A stretch of DNA of 64,000 nt. Origin: Bacillota bacterium (GTDB lineage: Bacteria > Bacillota > Negativicutes > Sporomusales > Sporomusaceae). The notes under the pieces are model-generated. The model worked only from the letters and a program-made list of their open reading frames with translations. It was not told the DNA's origin and made no database searches. A program made the translations under genes and the position numbers. This document shows positions 23,133-35,283 of this stretch, piece by piece. Where the stretch lies: positions 1-64,000 of the forward strand of contig JAEWGR010000051.1 of assembly GCA_023388195.1 (NCBI GenBank). The letters are read 5' to 3'. Each line of letters begins with the position of its first letter. The first letter of the stretch is position 1.

Positions 23133-25115
23133 ATGTCGTTCAAGGCGCTGTTTAACAGTTTGCAGAGTAAGATGACGGCTGTGTGTGTGTTGATGGCCCT
23201 GGTGCCTGCCATCATTATCGGGCTTGTTGCCAGCCAGAAGGCTAATTCGTTATTGGATACTTCCGGCAGAATGACGCAGGCCAGCAAGGCGACACGGGTC
23301 GCAGACCGGTTAGATCAGTACTTGCTGGATGGGCAGGCTAATATTAGTGCCCTGGCCAAAACCCCGTTTATAGCGGCCATGGGTTCTGGTGAACAAGCCA
23401 AAACATTGCGGGCTTTTTATGAAGGCAACGGCATGTTTGAATTACTTTTTTGCGTAAATCCCCAGGGTGTTATTCAGGGTACCTGGCCGCATTCCGACTT
23501 TGGCGGCAAGAAGGATTTTTCTGACAGGCAATGGTTTAAGGATGTTGTCAATGCTAAGAAAACAGTTATTTCTGATACCTATGTGTCGGCATTTACCCAA
23601 CAGGCGACAGCGCCGATTGTTGCCCCGATTTTTGATGAGCAGGGACAGCTGCTGGGATATGTTGGCGGCAATCTCAAGCTTGGCAATGTAACCACGCTGG
23701 CCCAGGAGTTAAACGAAGGTAATACGGGTAAAGCCATTATTCTTGATAAAAAATACTTTTATCTTACTGACAGCCGCGACGAGGAAAAAGCGAAAGCCCA
23801 CGAATTATATAAAGATGAGCAGATTTTGCCGATCCTGTCGAGTGGTTCCGGTCAGGTCGCTGTTATCGGTTCTAATCTTGTCAGTTACGCTCCGATCGGG
23901 CAGACCGGCTGGTCGGTGTTAAAACTGCAAAACTCGGCTGAAGCAATGGCCAGTGCCGGCGATTTGCAAAAGTTTATTTTGATAGTATTGCTTATTTCCG
24001 GTGTAGGAATTGGTATAGCCGGTTTCTATCTGGTAAAAAGAATCAGCAGGCCGATCACTGCCATTGCCGCCACGGCTGAGCAGATTGCGGCCGGCCAGAT
24101 TGTCAAGGCCGATATTGACTATCAGGGTGAAGATGAGTTAAAGCGCCTGATAAATTCTTTCGGGACCATGACGGAGAACCTCCAATCCTTATTGCAGCAA
24201 ACAAGCAGCTCGACTGTGCTGGTGACTAATGCTACCGGTTTTCTGGCTGCCAATGCCGAGCAGTCGGCCCAGGCTTCGAGTCAGATTGCGATCGCCATCG
24301 GCGAAGTGGCATCAGGTTCGGAAAAACAGATTTATGCGGTGCAGAACACGGTAGCTGTTGTGGATGAGATGGCCAGAGGCCTCAACGGGGTTGTTGCCAG
24401 CATGAATGAAGTGGCTGCAGCCTCTCAGCAAACGGCACTGGCCGCTAATGCCGGCAATAAAGAAATCGTTTCCGCCGTGGCGCAGATGGATCAGATTGAA
24501 ACTACAGTAACCAATCTGGCCCGGGTCATTACCAAACTTGGCGAGCAGTCGCAGAAAATCGGCCAGATCATCAACACCATTTCCGGTATTGCCAGCCAGA
24601 CGAATCTGCTGGCCCTTAATGCCGCCATTGAAGCGGCCCGGGCCGGCGAGCAGGGACGGGGTTTTGCTGTTGTGGCCGAAGAGGTGCGCAAGCTGGCTGA
24701 ACAATCGGAAGATGCCGCCAAGCAGATTGCAACCTTGATTAGGGATGTCCAGGTTGATACGGAAAGTGCTGTTGCGGCCATGAGCGATGGCAGCAAACAG
24801 GTGCAGGTTGGCTCAGCGGTGGTCAACTCGGCCGGCAAGGTTTTCCAGGAAATCGAGACACTCATTGCAGCCGCTACAGGCAAGATTCACACTGTTTCCG
24901 ATGAGGCGCGGCAAATGGCTGCGCGGGGCGGGCAGATTGTGGACTCCGTCAGGGAGATTGAGGAGATAAGTAAAGAAAATGCCATGCATACTCAGTCTGT
25001 CTCTGCGGCTACGCAGCAGCAAACCGCAGCTATGCAGGAGGTGGCTTCATCAAGCCAGGGCCTGGAAAACATGGTGCAGGAGCTTAATGCGGTCGTAAAG
25101 CGATTTAAAATTTAA
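23133..25115 (+). CDS. Methyl-accepting chemotaxis protein with Cache-type sensor domain
   Basis: A 660-residue chemoreceptor. TM1 lies at about residues 14-36 and is followed by an extracytoplasmic double-Cache-like domain ([36 protein letters not shown]) to about 275. Then come TM2 (about 277-299), HAMP ([21 protein letters not shown]), and a signalling domain whose hairpin tip contains [36 protein letters not shown] lies eight bases before ATG 23133. It stands alone, with its own terminator. The ligand is unknown; Cache domains often bind amino acids or organic acids. Confidence 0.93.
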   Translation: MSFKALFNSLQSKMTAVCVLMALVPAIIIGLVASQKANSLLDTSGRMTQASKATRVADRLDQYLLDGQANISALAKTPFIAAMGSGEQAKTLRAFYEGNGMFELLFCVNPQGVIQGTWPHSDFGGKKDFSDRQWFKDVVNAKKTVISDTYVSAFTQQATAPIVAPIFDEQGQLLGYVGGNLKLGNVTTLAQELNEGNTGKAIILDKKYFYLTDSRDEEKAKAHELYKDEQILPILSSGSGQVAVIGSNLVSYAPIGQTGWSVLKLQNSAEAMASAGDLQKFILIVLLISGVGIGIAGFYLVKRISRPITAIAATAEQIAAGQIVKADIDYQGEDELKRLINSFGTMTENLQSLLQQTSSSTVLVTNATGFLAANAEQSAQASSQIAIAIGEVASGSEKQIYAVQNTVAVVDEMARGLNGVVASMNEVAAASQQTALAANAGNKEIVSAVAQMDQIETTVTNLARVITKLGEQSQKIGQIINTISGIASQTNLLALNAAIEAARAGEQGRGFAVVAEEVRKLAEQSEDAAKQIATLIRDVQVDTESAVAAMSDGSKQVQVGSAVVNSAGKVFQEIETLIAAATGKIHTVSDEARQMAARGGQIVDSVREIEEISKENAMHTQSVSAATQQQTAAMQEVASSSQGLENMVQELNAVVKRFKI

Positions 25116-25157
25116 GCCGGTCTGTTGCCGGCAGCGGCTGAACCTTACAGACGGTAA

Positions 25158-25196
25158 ACAAGTATAGCCCGGTTAAGCGGGTTATACTTGTTTTTG
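25158..25196 (+). terminator. Intrinsic terminator after the chemoreceptor gene
   Basis: ACAAGTATAGCCCG (25158-25171) pairs with CGGGTTATACTTGT (25178-25191), with one G-T pair, and is followed by TTTTG. Confidence 0.9.
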
Positions 25197-25302
25197 TATA
25201 GCAGGGCTTTTTTAGGTTGAGGTAACTATGGTATGATAAATAAAATAGACTTTTGATTTTACCGGATAATTATTTTCTAAAACCTGGAAGGAAAGAGAAC
25301 AG

Positions 25303-26358
25303 ATGCTGGCAACTCCATTATTGGCCTGGTATTATAAAAATGGCAGAGACCTGCCCTGGCGCAGGGATAAGGATGCCTATAAGATATGGGTTTCCGAGAT
25401 TATGCTGCAGCAAACGCGGGTAGAGGCTGTAAAAGACTATTATGAACGGTGGCTGGAAAGGTTTCCGACACCGGCGGTGCTGGCGCAGGCATCAGAGCAG
25501 GAGGTTCTTACTTACTGGCAGGGGCTGGGCTACTACAGCCGGGCCCGTAATTTGCTGGCCGGAGTCAGGGAGGTCTGTGCGGAATATGGCGGCCAGGTAC
25601 CTGATGATCCTGCCCTGATTCAACAGCTGCCTGGGGTTGGTTCGTATACAGCCGGGGCTATTGCCAGTATTGCTTATAACCAGGTGGCACCGGCTGTTGA
25701 CGGCAATGTGCTGAGGATCTTCAGCCGGTTATTTTGCCTGGAGGAAGATATTACCAGGATGGCCACCAAACGGGCGGTTGAGCGCTTAGTTATGCAGCAT
25801 ATTCCCCGGCAATGGCCGGGTGATTTTAATCAGGCGCTGATGGATTTGGGGGCTATGATCTGCATACCCCGGCGGCCGCGCTGCCCGGAATGTCCGCTGG
25901 CTGATTTATGTGAGGCCTACCGGCGGGAGGTTCAGGATATGCTGCCCGTCCGGGCGCCGAAAAAGGCGCCGCAGCTTGTCACGCTGGCGGCCGGGGTTGT
26001 GCAGCGGGACGGGAATTTCCTGGTGCGGCAGCGGCCGGCAACCGGTCTGTTAGCCGGGATGTGGGAATTTCCGGCAGCAGAAATTGGGGCGGGGGACATA
26101 GCTGCTGCGCAGCTAAGAGAAGCATTCCGCAGTGCCTTGCTGCAGACGGTGTCTATTGAAGAAAAATTATTTCATTGCCAGCACACGTTCAGCCATCGGC
26201 AATGGGATATTACTTTTTACCGGTGCCAATGGCTGGCCGGGGATGAACCCGGGGTTCAAGCCTGCTGGCTAAGTAAGACAGCACTGGGCACCGTACCCTG
26301 GGCCGGTCCACATCATAAAATGGCATTGGCCTTAAGCGAAGGCCTGTATAACAAATAA
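25303..26358 (+). CDS. mutY: A/G-specific adenine glycosylase MutY
   Basis: 351 residues. Base-excision repair enzyme that removes adenine opposite 8-oxoguanine. The N-terminal HhH-GPD domain has LPWRRDKDAYKIWVSEIMLQQTRV and QLPGVGSYTAGAIASIAYNQVAPAVDGNV with the catalytic Asp. The 4Fe-4S loop CIPRRPRCPECPLADLC is intact. A NUDIX-like C-terminal domain recognises 8-oxoG. AAGGAAAG lies upstream of ATG. Full length and single gene. Confidence 0.96.
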   Translation: MLATPLLAWYYKNGRDLPWRRDKDAYKIWVSEIMLQQTRVEAVKDYYERWLERFPTPAVLAQASEQEVLTYWQGLGYYSRARNLLAGVREVCAEYGGQVPDDPALIQQLPGVGSYTAGAIASIAYNQVAPAVDGNVLRIFSRLFCLEEDITRMATKRAVERLVMQHIPRQWPGDFNQALMDLGAMICIPRRPRCPECPLADLCEAYRREVQDMLPVRAPKKAPQLVTLAAGVVQRDGNFLVRQRPATGLLAGMWEFPAAEIGAGDIAAAQLREAFRSALLQTVSIEEKLFHCQHTFSHRQWDITFYRCQWLAGDEPGVQACWLSKTALGTVPWAGPHHKMALALSEGLYNK

Positions 26359-26363
26359 ACACC

Positions 26364-26441
26364 AAGCTGCTCCCCGGTCAGTGGACCGGGGAGCAGCTTT
26401 TCTTTTTACATGGTCAGAAATCATAGTGGTTTCTGATTTTT
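26364..26441 (+). terminator. Tandem terminators after mutY
   Basis: AAGCTGCTCCCCGGTC (26364-26379) pairs perfectly with 26384-26399, followed by TTCTTTTT. A second hairpin, TCAGAAATCA (26414-26423) with TGGTTTCTGA (26427-26436), is followed by TTTTT. Confidence 0.9.
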
Positions 26442-26607
26442 AAAAGAACGACTATATCCCAAAACAGAACAGGCGGCTTCTGCCGGTGCTCTGAGGGATT
26501 TGCCACTAGCCCTTAGCCGCTAACAGGTAGGGAAGGTCATAAAAATAATAGTTGATGTGTAACCGATATAGAAACCCGGTCATAGCATATAGCAGATGGC
26601 CTGATTG

Positions 26608-26679
26608 TTAGCTGAGGCTAAAAAATATAGTTACCTGTAGCTAACTTATATTTTTTGGCAATCTGTTAGCTAAGGTTAA
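26608..26679 (+). promoter_or_regulatory. Feo operator region: repeated TTAGCTRAGGYTAA boxes
   Basis: TTAGCTGAGGCTAA (26608-26621) and TTAGCTAAGGTTAA (26666-26679) agree at 12 of 14 bases and each is an interrupted palindrome. They are similar in style to DtxR-family metal boxes. Between them AAAAAATATA (26620-26629) and TATATTTTTT (26647-26656) form a stem. A DtxR-family gene lies at the far end of the locus, so iron or manganese control of feo is inferred. Confidence 0.5.
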
Positions 26680-26696
26680 GTTAGGGAGGTTTGTAT

Positions 26697-26972
26697 ATGA
26701 ATACACAGCCTATGTCAACAATTGCTCTTTCAGATTTAGCGGTAGGTGCATCCTGTTATGTGGCCAGTGTGGAGCTGGAAGGGTTATTGAGACGGCGGAT
26801 TCTGGATTTAGGCATGGTGCCGGGGACTTCTGTCCGGTGCGTGCGGAAAAGTCCGGCCGGTGACCCGATTGCTTACGCGGTCCGGGGCAGTACCATTGCA
26901 CTGCGAAATGACGATGCCCGCCTCATCCGGGCCTATGTAACCGATAAGACTGACAGGGACGGGAGGGATTAA
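26697..26972 (+). CDS. feoA: FeoA-like SH3-domain ferrous iron transport protein
   Basis: 91 residues. A small cytoplasmic SH3-like protein that partners FeoB in Fe(II) uptake. The motif LRRRILDLGMVPGTSV followed by DPIAYAVRGSTIALRNDDARLI is characteristic of FeoA. ATG 26697 has AGGGAGG seven bases upstream. The next gene starts two bases after its stop, so feoA and the FeoB G-domain gene are cotranscribed. Confidence 0.9.
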   Translation: MNTQPMSTIALSDLAVGASCYVASVELEGLLRRRILDLGMVPGTSVRCVRKSPAGDPIAYAVRGSTIALRNDDARLIRAYVTDKTDRDGRD

Positions 26973-26974
26973 CA

Positions 26975-27751
26975 GTGGCTCAGGCAGTGGATTCGCCTAA
27001 ACGGGTTTTGCGGGAACATTTCGGGATCTATTCCACCCCAGGTCAATTTGTTATCGCCCTGGCCGGGAACCCCAATGTTGGTAAAAGCACTGTTTTTAAT
27101 GCTCTGACCGGCCTCCGCCAGCATACCGGCAACTGGCCGGGAAAAACGGTTGATAATGCGCAGGGCATCTTCAACTATAATCATAGGTCTTTTTTGCTGG
27201 TTGATTTGCCAGGTACTTATTCGATATTGGCTCATACTGTGGAAGAGGAGATCGCCCGGGATTTTATCTGCTTTGGCCGTCCTGATGTAACGCTGGTTGT
27301 AGTAGATGCAACCTCGCTGGAAAGAAACCTCAATCTTGCGCTGCAGATCATGGAAATGACGCCGCAGGTTGTTGTTTGTGTCAATCTAATTGATGAAGCC
27401 AGAAAGAAAGGCATCGAAGTTAATATTAAGGCTTTGGAAAAAGAACTTGGCGTGCCGATGGTAGCAACAGCAGCACGCCAGAATGAAGGCCTTGATCACC
27501 TATTATTCACGTTGCATCGTGTAGCCACAGGTGAATGCAAGACAAAACCAACCCAGTTAAAGTATTCACCTGAAGTGGAGCAGGCTGTGCAATTGCTGCT
27601 GCCTGGTGTTGAGCGCCTGATTGGTAACAAGCTTAATTCGCGGTGGGTGGCACTGCGGCTGCTGGATGGCGACAGGGCGTTCATTGAACGTATTGGCATG
27701 CATATAAATCTTACTGATATAAGTGTTGTCAAGGAGGCCGCGAATCGATGA
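26975..27751 (+). CDS. feoB: FeoB GTPase-domain protein (split FeoB, N-terminal part)
   Basis: 258 residues: the G domain and helical spacer of FeoB as a separate protein. G1 is GNPNVGKST (31-39), G3 is DLPGT (about 77-81), and the G4 NLID replaces the common NMxD. The C-terminal part (about 170-258) is the guanine-dissociation-inhibitor-like helical region. The protein stops where FeoB normally continues into its membrane part, which is encoded by the next gene in another frame. GTG 26975 follows GGGAGGG. A good ribosome site within its 3' end serves the second gene, so the split seems natural and not a sequencing error. Confidence 0.9.
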   Translation: MAQAVDSPKRVLREHFGIYSTPGQFVIALAGNPNVGKSTVFNALTGLRQHTGNWPGKTVDNAQGIFNYNHRSFLLVDLPGTYSILAHTVEEEIARDFICFGRPDVTLVVVDATSLERNLNLALQIMEMTPQVVVCVNLIDEARKKGIEVNIKALEKELGVPMVATAARQNEGLDHLLFTLHRVATGECKTKPTQLKYSPEVEQAVQLLLPGVERLIGNKLNSRWVALRLLDGDRAFIERIGMHINLTDISVVKEAANR

Positions 27752-29154
27752 AAGACAATGTAAAGCCGATGAGTACGCTTGCCCAGTTATGTGCGGAGGC
27801 TGATTCCATCCGTCTCCGCCAGGAAAGCACCTTAGGCGATAAGATCGTCGAAGATATTTACGCCAATGCCGAAAGTATTGCCCGGAAAACAGTTACAGCC
27901 CCGGCCACCGATAAGTCACAGTGGGATAACAAGCTTGACGATATCTTGACCTCCCGTATCTTTGGTTATCCGATTATGCTTATGCTGCTGGGAATGGTTT
28001 TCTGGATTACCATTGAAGGGGCCAATGTCCCTTCCGGCATACTGGCCGACTTGTTTTTCGATTTTCAGGAGCAGTTAACCATCTGGTTCCAGGCTGCAGG
28101 TGCTCCGGACTGGTTGCATGGGGTTCTGGTTCTTGGCCTCTATCGGGCCCTGGCCTGGGTTATATCTGTTATGCTGCCGCCAATGGCTATATTCTTTCCT
28201 TTATTTACCTTGCTGGAGGACTTAGGGTATTTGCCCCGGGTCGCCTTTAATCTTGACAATATGTTTAAAAAATGTAAGGCTTGCGGCAAACAGATTCTGA
28301 CGATGTGTATGGGATTCGGCTGCAATGCGGCGGGGATCGTATCCTGCCGGATTATCGATTCGCCCCGTGAACGGCTGATTGCTATCTTAACCAATAATTT
28401 CGTCCCCTGCAATGGACGCTTTCCTACTCTGATAGCCATTGCCACGATCTTTGTGGGCGGGGCTTTGGCACCACAATATGAAACTATGGCAGTAACCGTT
28501 TTCATGACCGGTCTGGTATTGCTTGGGGTCGTGTTTACCTTTGCGATGTCCTGGCTGCTATCACATACTGTTTTAAAAGGAGAAGCATCTTCCATGGTAT
28601 TGGAACTGCCTCCCTACCGCAAGCCCCAAATCGGTGCCGTAATTTACCGCTCTATGATCGACCGTACGCTGTTCGTGCTCAAGCGGGCAGTGATCATGGC
28701 CGCTCCGGCCGGTGTTATTACCTGGATTTTTGCCAATGTGTACATAGGGGATACCAGTATTCTGCTGCATATGGTCGGCTGGCTGCAGCCGGTTGCTTAC
28801 GCCATCGGTCTTGACGGTTACATCCTGCTGGCCTTTATCTTAGGGTTGCCGGCCAATGAAATTGTTGTGCCGATTCTGCTGATGAGTTACTTATCTACCG
28901 GTTATATGATTGAACTTGATGAGTTGTCACAGCTGCATCAAGTATTTATCAGCCATGGCTGGACGTGGTTAACGGCATTGAATACGATGTTATTTTGCCT
29001 GCTGCACTGGCCGTGCACCACGACACTACTTTCAACTTACAAAGAATCAGGCAGTGCCAAGTGGACATTTCTGGCATTCTTACTGCCGACAGCAGTCGGT
29101 TTTGCGGTGTGTTTCCTGGTTGCCCAGACGGCCCGGTTTTTCGGATTGGTATAA
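27748..29154 (+). CDS. feoB: FeoB permease-domain protein (split FeoB, C-terminal part)
   Basis: 468 residues with about nine TM segments and the two Gate (nucleoside-recognition) domains of FeoB. The N-terminal cytoplasmic linker ends in DDILTSRIFGYPIMLMLLGMVFWITIEGAN, which aligns with the point where FeoB enters the membrane. The conserved Cys motif GFGCNAAGIVSCRIIDSPRERLIAIL and the segment NNFVPCNGRFPT are present. The start overlaps the stop of the G-domain gene as ATGA, and AAGGAGG (27730-27736) lies 11 bases upstream. Predicted to form the Fe(II) pore together with the G-domain protein. Confidence 0.92.
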   Translation: MKDNVKPMSTLAQLCAEADSIRLRQESTLGDKIVEDIYANAESIARKTVTAPATDKSQWDNKLDDILTSRIFGYPIMLMLLGMVFWITIEGANVPSGILADLFFDFQEQLTIWFQAAGAPDWLHGVLVLGLYRALAWVISVMLPPMAIFFPLFTLLEDLGYLPRVAFNLDNMFKKCKACGKQILTMCMGFGCNAAGIVSCRIIDSPRERLIAILTNNFVPCNGRFPTLIAIATIFVGGALAPQYETMAVTVFMTGLVLLGVVFTFAMSWLLSHTVLKGEASSMVLELPPYRKPQIGAVIYRSMIDRTLFVLKRAVIMAAPAGVITWIFANVYIGDTSILLHMVGWLQPVAYAIGLDGYILLAFILGLPANEIVVPILLMSYLSTGYMIELDELSQLHQVFISHGWTWLTALNTMLFCLLHWPCTTTLLSTYKESGSAKWTFLAFLLPTAVGFAVCFLVAQTARFFGLV

Positions 29155-29163
29155 TATCTGCTG

Positions 29164-29196
29164 GCAGGGGGCAGGCAAAGCCTCCTGCTTTACTTA
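29164..29196 (+). terminator. Intrinsic terminator of the feo operon
   Basis: GCAGGGGGC (29164-29172) pairs with GCCTCCTGC (29180-29188), with one G-T pair, followed by TTTACTTATT. Confidence 0.75.
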
Positions 29197-29622
29197 TTAT
29201 GAATCAGGCATCTGACAGCTTTCCAAAAAGGCGTAGAATTGTTGATACACATCGGGATTTTTTCGCATAAACACCACCAGCGCCTGAAATGAGCCGATAG
29301 TCGATTTTGACAAATAGTGTTCGATTGCTTCTGCCTCGGCGGCAATATTGCAGTTGGCCCGCAGCATTAATAAAAACTCCTGAATAATCTGGTTGCGGCG
29401 GACCAGAAATTTGCCTGTTTCGTTTCCTGTTGCCGTCAGGCCGATATGGCCGTATTTCTGGTAGGTAATGTAGTTAAGGGCTTTGAGTTTGCGCATGGCT
29501 TTGGTAACAGAAGGCAGGGAGACATTGAGCTTGTGGCTGATATCTGTCACCCTTACAACACCGAGGCTGGTGTGAAACCGGTATATTTCCTCAAGATAGT
29601 CTTCCAGGCTTGGTGAAAGCAC
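29197..29622 (-). CDS. DtxR/MntR-family metal-dependent regulator
   Basis: 141 residues. The N-terminal winged helix (SLEDYLEEIYRF...VRVTDISHKLNVSLPSVTKAMRKLKALNYITYQKYGHIGLTATG) is typical of DtxR/MntR. The dimerisation and metal-binding part follows, with AEAEAIEHYLS; there is no C-terminal SH3-like domain. The GTG at 29622 is best spaced from GGAGGTG on the minus strand. Its position convergent with feo, and the paired boxes before feoA, suggest that it controls the operon. Confidence 0.88.
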   Translation of the reverse strand: MLSPSLEDYLEEIYRFHTSLGVVRVTDISHKLNVSLPSVTKAMRKLKALNYITYQKYGHIGLTATGNETGKFLVRRNQIIQEFLLMLRANCNIAAEAEAIEHYLSKSTIGSFQALVVFMRKNPDVYQQFYAFLESCQMPDS

Positions 29623-29735
29623 CAGCACACCTCCTCTGCATGATTATAGATAAAGGCAGGGACTTGGCACAAGCCAGGTCTTATTTTAACAACTACTATA
29701 TACTATGATGGACTGAGCAATTATAAACCGCCTGT

Positions 29736-30485
29736 TTATTCAGCATATATCATTTTTTTGGTCATACCCCCATCAATTACAAAGACCTGTCCGGTGATAA
29801 AGGCTGCCTCCGCTGACAGTAAAAAAGCGGTGCCATGGGCGATATCATCGGGGTGGCCGATCCGGCCGACCAAATGCTGGGCATGATCGGCCGGGCGAAG
29901 GGCTGCAGGCGGCAGGCTGACGTCAATCCAGCCCGGACAAATAGCATTGACCCGGACTTTGGGGCCCAGAGAATTAGCCAGGGCATGGGTGAGTCCCAGC
30001 AGACCGGCTTTAGCGGCAGCATAACTTTCATTATGAGGTTCGCTCATGAGCGCGCGGGTGGAGGAAATGTTGACAATAGCAGCCTGGCGGGACTGGCTGA
30101 GCAATGGCAGGCCAAACTTAGCGAATAGAAAGGCTGGCCGGAGGTTGACAGCCAGTATCCGGTCAAATTCTTCTACCTCAATTTCCTCAATAGCTTTGAA
30201 CAGGGAAATCCCGGCATTGTTGACAATCCAGTCCAGACGTCCGTAATGGCCGGCAGCCAGACTGATCACCCTCTTAATATCAGCCACAACGCCAACATCG
30301 GCTTTGATAAATTCTACAGCCAGGCCGGCGGTCCGCATGGTGTCGGTACTTTCAGTACCGGCAGCCTCATTATTGTCAACAGCGATAATTCGGGCACCCT
30401 GCCCGGCAAGCTTGCAGGCAATCGCCCGGCCAATGCCCTGGGCGGCACCGGTTACGATTGCTACTGGTTTCTCGTGGCTATTCAA
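29736..30485 (-). CDS. Short-chain dehydrogenase/reductase
   Basis: About 249 residues, a classical SDR. The NAD(P) motif TGAAQGIG is near the N-terminus, VNNAGIS and the catalytic Ser-Tyr-Lys (NISST...YAAAK) follow, and the C-terminus has CPGWIDVSLPP and VIDGGMTKK. A glycine-rich loop followed by AVDNNEA suggests NAD rather than NADP. The start is uncertain: TTG 30485 has GGGGGA upstream and gives a normal SDR N-terminus, whereas ATG 30512 lacks a ribosome site. The substrate is unknown. A hairpin (30547-30554 with 30564-30571) lies in the upstream leader. Confidence 0.88.
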   Translation of the reverse strand: MNSHEKPVAIVTGAAQGIGRAIACKLAGQGARIIAVDNNEAAGTESTDTMRTAGLAVEFIKADVGVVADIKRVISLAAGHYGRLDWIVNNAGISLFKAIEEIEVEEFDRILAVNLRPAFLFAKFGLPLLSQSRQAAIVNISSTRALMSEPHNESYAAAKAGLLGLTHALANSLGPKVRVNAICPGWIDVSLPPAALRPADHAQHLVGRIGHPDDIAHGTAFLLSAEAAFITGQVFVIDGGMTKKMIYAE

Positions 30486-30706
30486 TATGCATTCCCCCAT
30501 CTGTACAAGCATTTAGTTATTAACTTTGATATTACAGCACATTTTCGGGCCAGTCAAAGTGCAACTGGCCCCCCCGGGCAGCAGCTTATTTTTCGTAAAA
30601 ATAATCAAAATTACTAAAATTTAATACGATTCGACATAAATCGACTGGATATTCAAAATAATTTACTAATTTATCATAAATATTTAATATGCAAGCAGGA
30701 TAACGA

Positions 30707-30719
30707 CTGGTCAGACCAG
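30707..30719. promoter_or_regulatory. FadR/GntR-type operator before PFOR
   Basis: CTGGTCAGACCAG is a perfect palindrome matching the TGGTCnGACCA pattern of FadR/PdhR-type GntR regulators. It lies 161 bases before the PFOR start. The regulator is not in the window. Confidence 0.5.
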
Positions 30720-30809
30720 AAGATATAAACGCACAAGAATTTTTAACTGTAAAAGCATTAAAAAACAGGGCTCTTGTATTTTTTTTCGTACAAAACGGGG
30801 GGTTAAATT

Positions 30810-34426
<3,617 letters not shown>

Positions 34427-34451
34427 GAGACTGATATAAGCCTGACATGTG

Positions 34452-34490
34452 AAAGCACTATTTGCCGATCGGCAAATAGTGCTTTTTTTT
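34452..34490 (+). terminator. Strong intrinsic terminator after PFOR
   Basis: AAAGCACTATTTGCC (34452-34466) continues through GATC into its exact complement, ending at 34485, and is followed by a T run. Confidence 0.95.
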
Positions 34491-34509
34491 CAGGGTAACA
34501 ATCATGTTG

Positions 34510-35127
34510 TTAATACTTGATAATAGCTTTGATGAGCTGAGCCTGACCATTGCCGCCATTGAAGACAGTAACCGGGAAAGGCTGGGCAGGCCCGGCCGTT
34601 GTCAGCAGCAGCAAGTCACCTTGCTGTAATTCATAAAGTGCCCGGTTGTCGGTGGCAACACGAACCCGGCCGGTGACACAATAAAAAGCTGAAGTTATGT
34701 GGCCGGAGCCGGGGTCTGCAGGGTGGGTGAGCTCTTCCCGGCTGTTTTCCTGCAGAAGGATGGGCATCAATTCTCCCGCGCAGCCTTCTGCCAGCATCAA
34801 ATTGAAATCACGTACTTTACCATAACTTGTAGTTGTCCAGCCGCCGCTGAAGCTATCCTGCTCAAATGGCCGTAGATGGACATGGTGATGGCCGGCATGC
34901 TTAAGCTCCAATTCGCCTTCAATGACCATGATCAGCCGCCAGATTCCAGGCAGGGCGGTAAACACAGATTCTTCCTGTTCAACGCGGGCCGAGCTAAGAC
35001 GCCAGGTAAAGTTCTTGTTACTGTAACTGGCATCCGGCGGATAGATAGCAATTTGTGTTGTTGTACCGCCAGACCAGTTGCTGGTAGTTTGTTCAGTTTC
35101 TTTAATTAACTTGGCTGTATAGGCCAT
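34510..35127 (-). CDS. hutD: HutD-family protein
   Basis: 205 residues, a bicupin HutD/Ves family protein found in histidine-utilisation loci. Signatures are NWSGGTTTQIAIYPP, the FTWRLSSARVEQEESVFTALPGIWRLIMVIEG strand set, and the central FEQDSFSGGW. HutD is thought to moderate hut induction, perhaps by binding urocanate or formylglutamate; the mechanism is not settled. GGGAGGAG precedes ATG. It is encoded on the opposite strand from, and about 3.8 kb away from, the hut-type operon, with the BTAD regulator between them. Confidence 0.85.
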   Translation of the reverse strand: MAYTAKLIKETEQTTSNWSGGTTTQIAIYPPDASYSNKNFTWRLSSARVEQEESVFTALPGIWRLIMVIEGELELKHAGHHHVHLRPFEQDSFSGGWTTTSYGKVRDFNLMLAEGCAGELMPILLQENSREELTHPADPGSGHITSAFYCVTGRVRVATDNRALYELQQGDLLLLTTAGPAQPFPVTVFNGGNGQAQLIKAIIKY

Positions 35128-35283
35128 GGTTTCTCCTCCCGATTAACAAATACCCAGCTTGATTGTATCAATATTTCAATAATTTGGCTATCAGTAAATA
35201 AGCGAATAACAAGGATTTGTCTCTGTTTTTGTCGAAAAGTCTGTACAAGTGCAGAAGAAAGCGGATGGTGCGGGGTTGATAAA

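Noticed and set aside
26975..29154. Interpretation of FeoB as a frameshifted pseudogene
   Set aside because: The ATGA overlap and a good ribosome site before the second part, with all motifs intact in both, favour a natural split.
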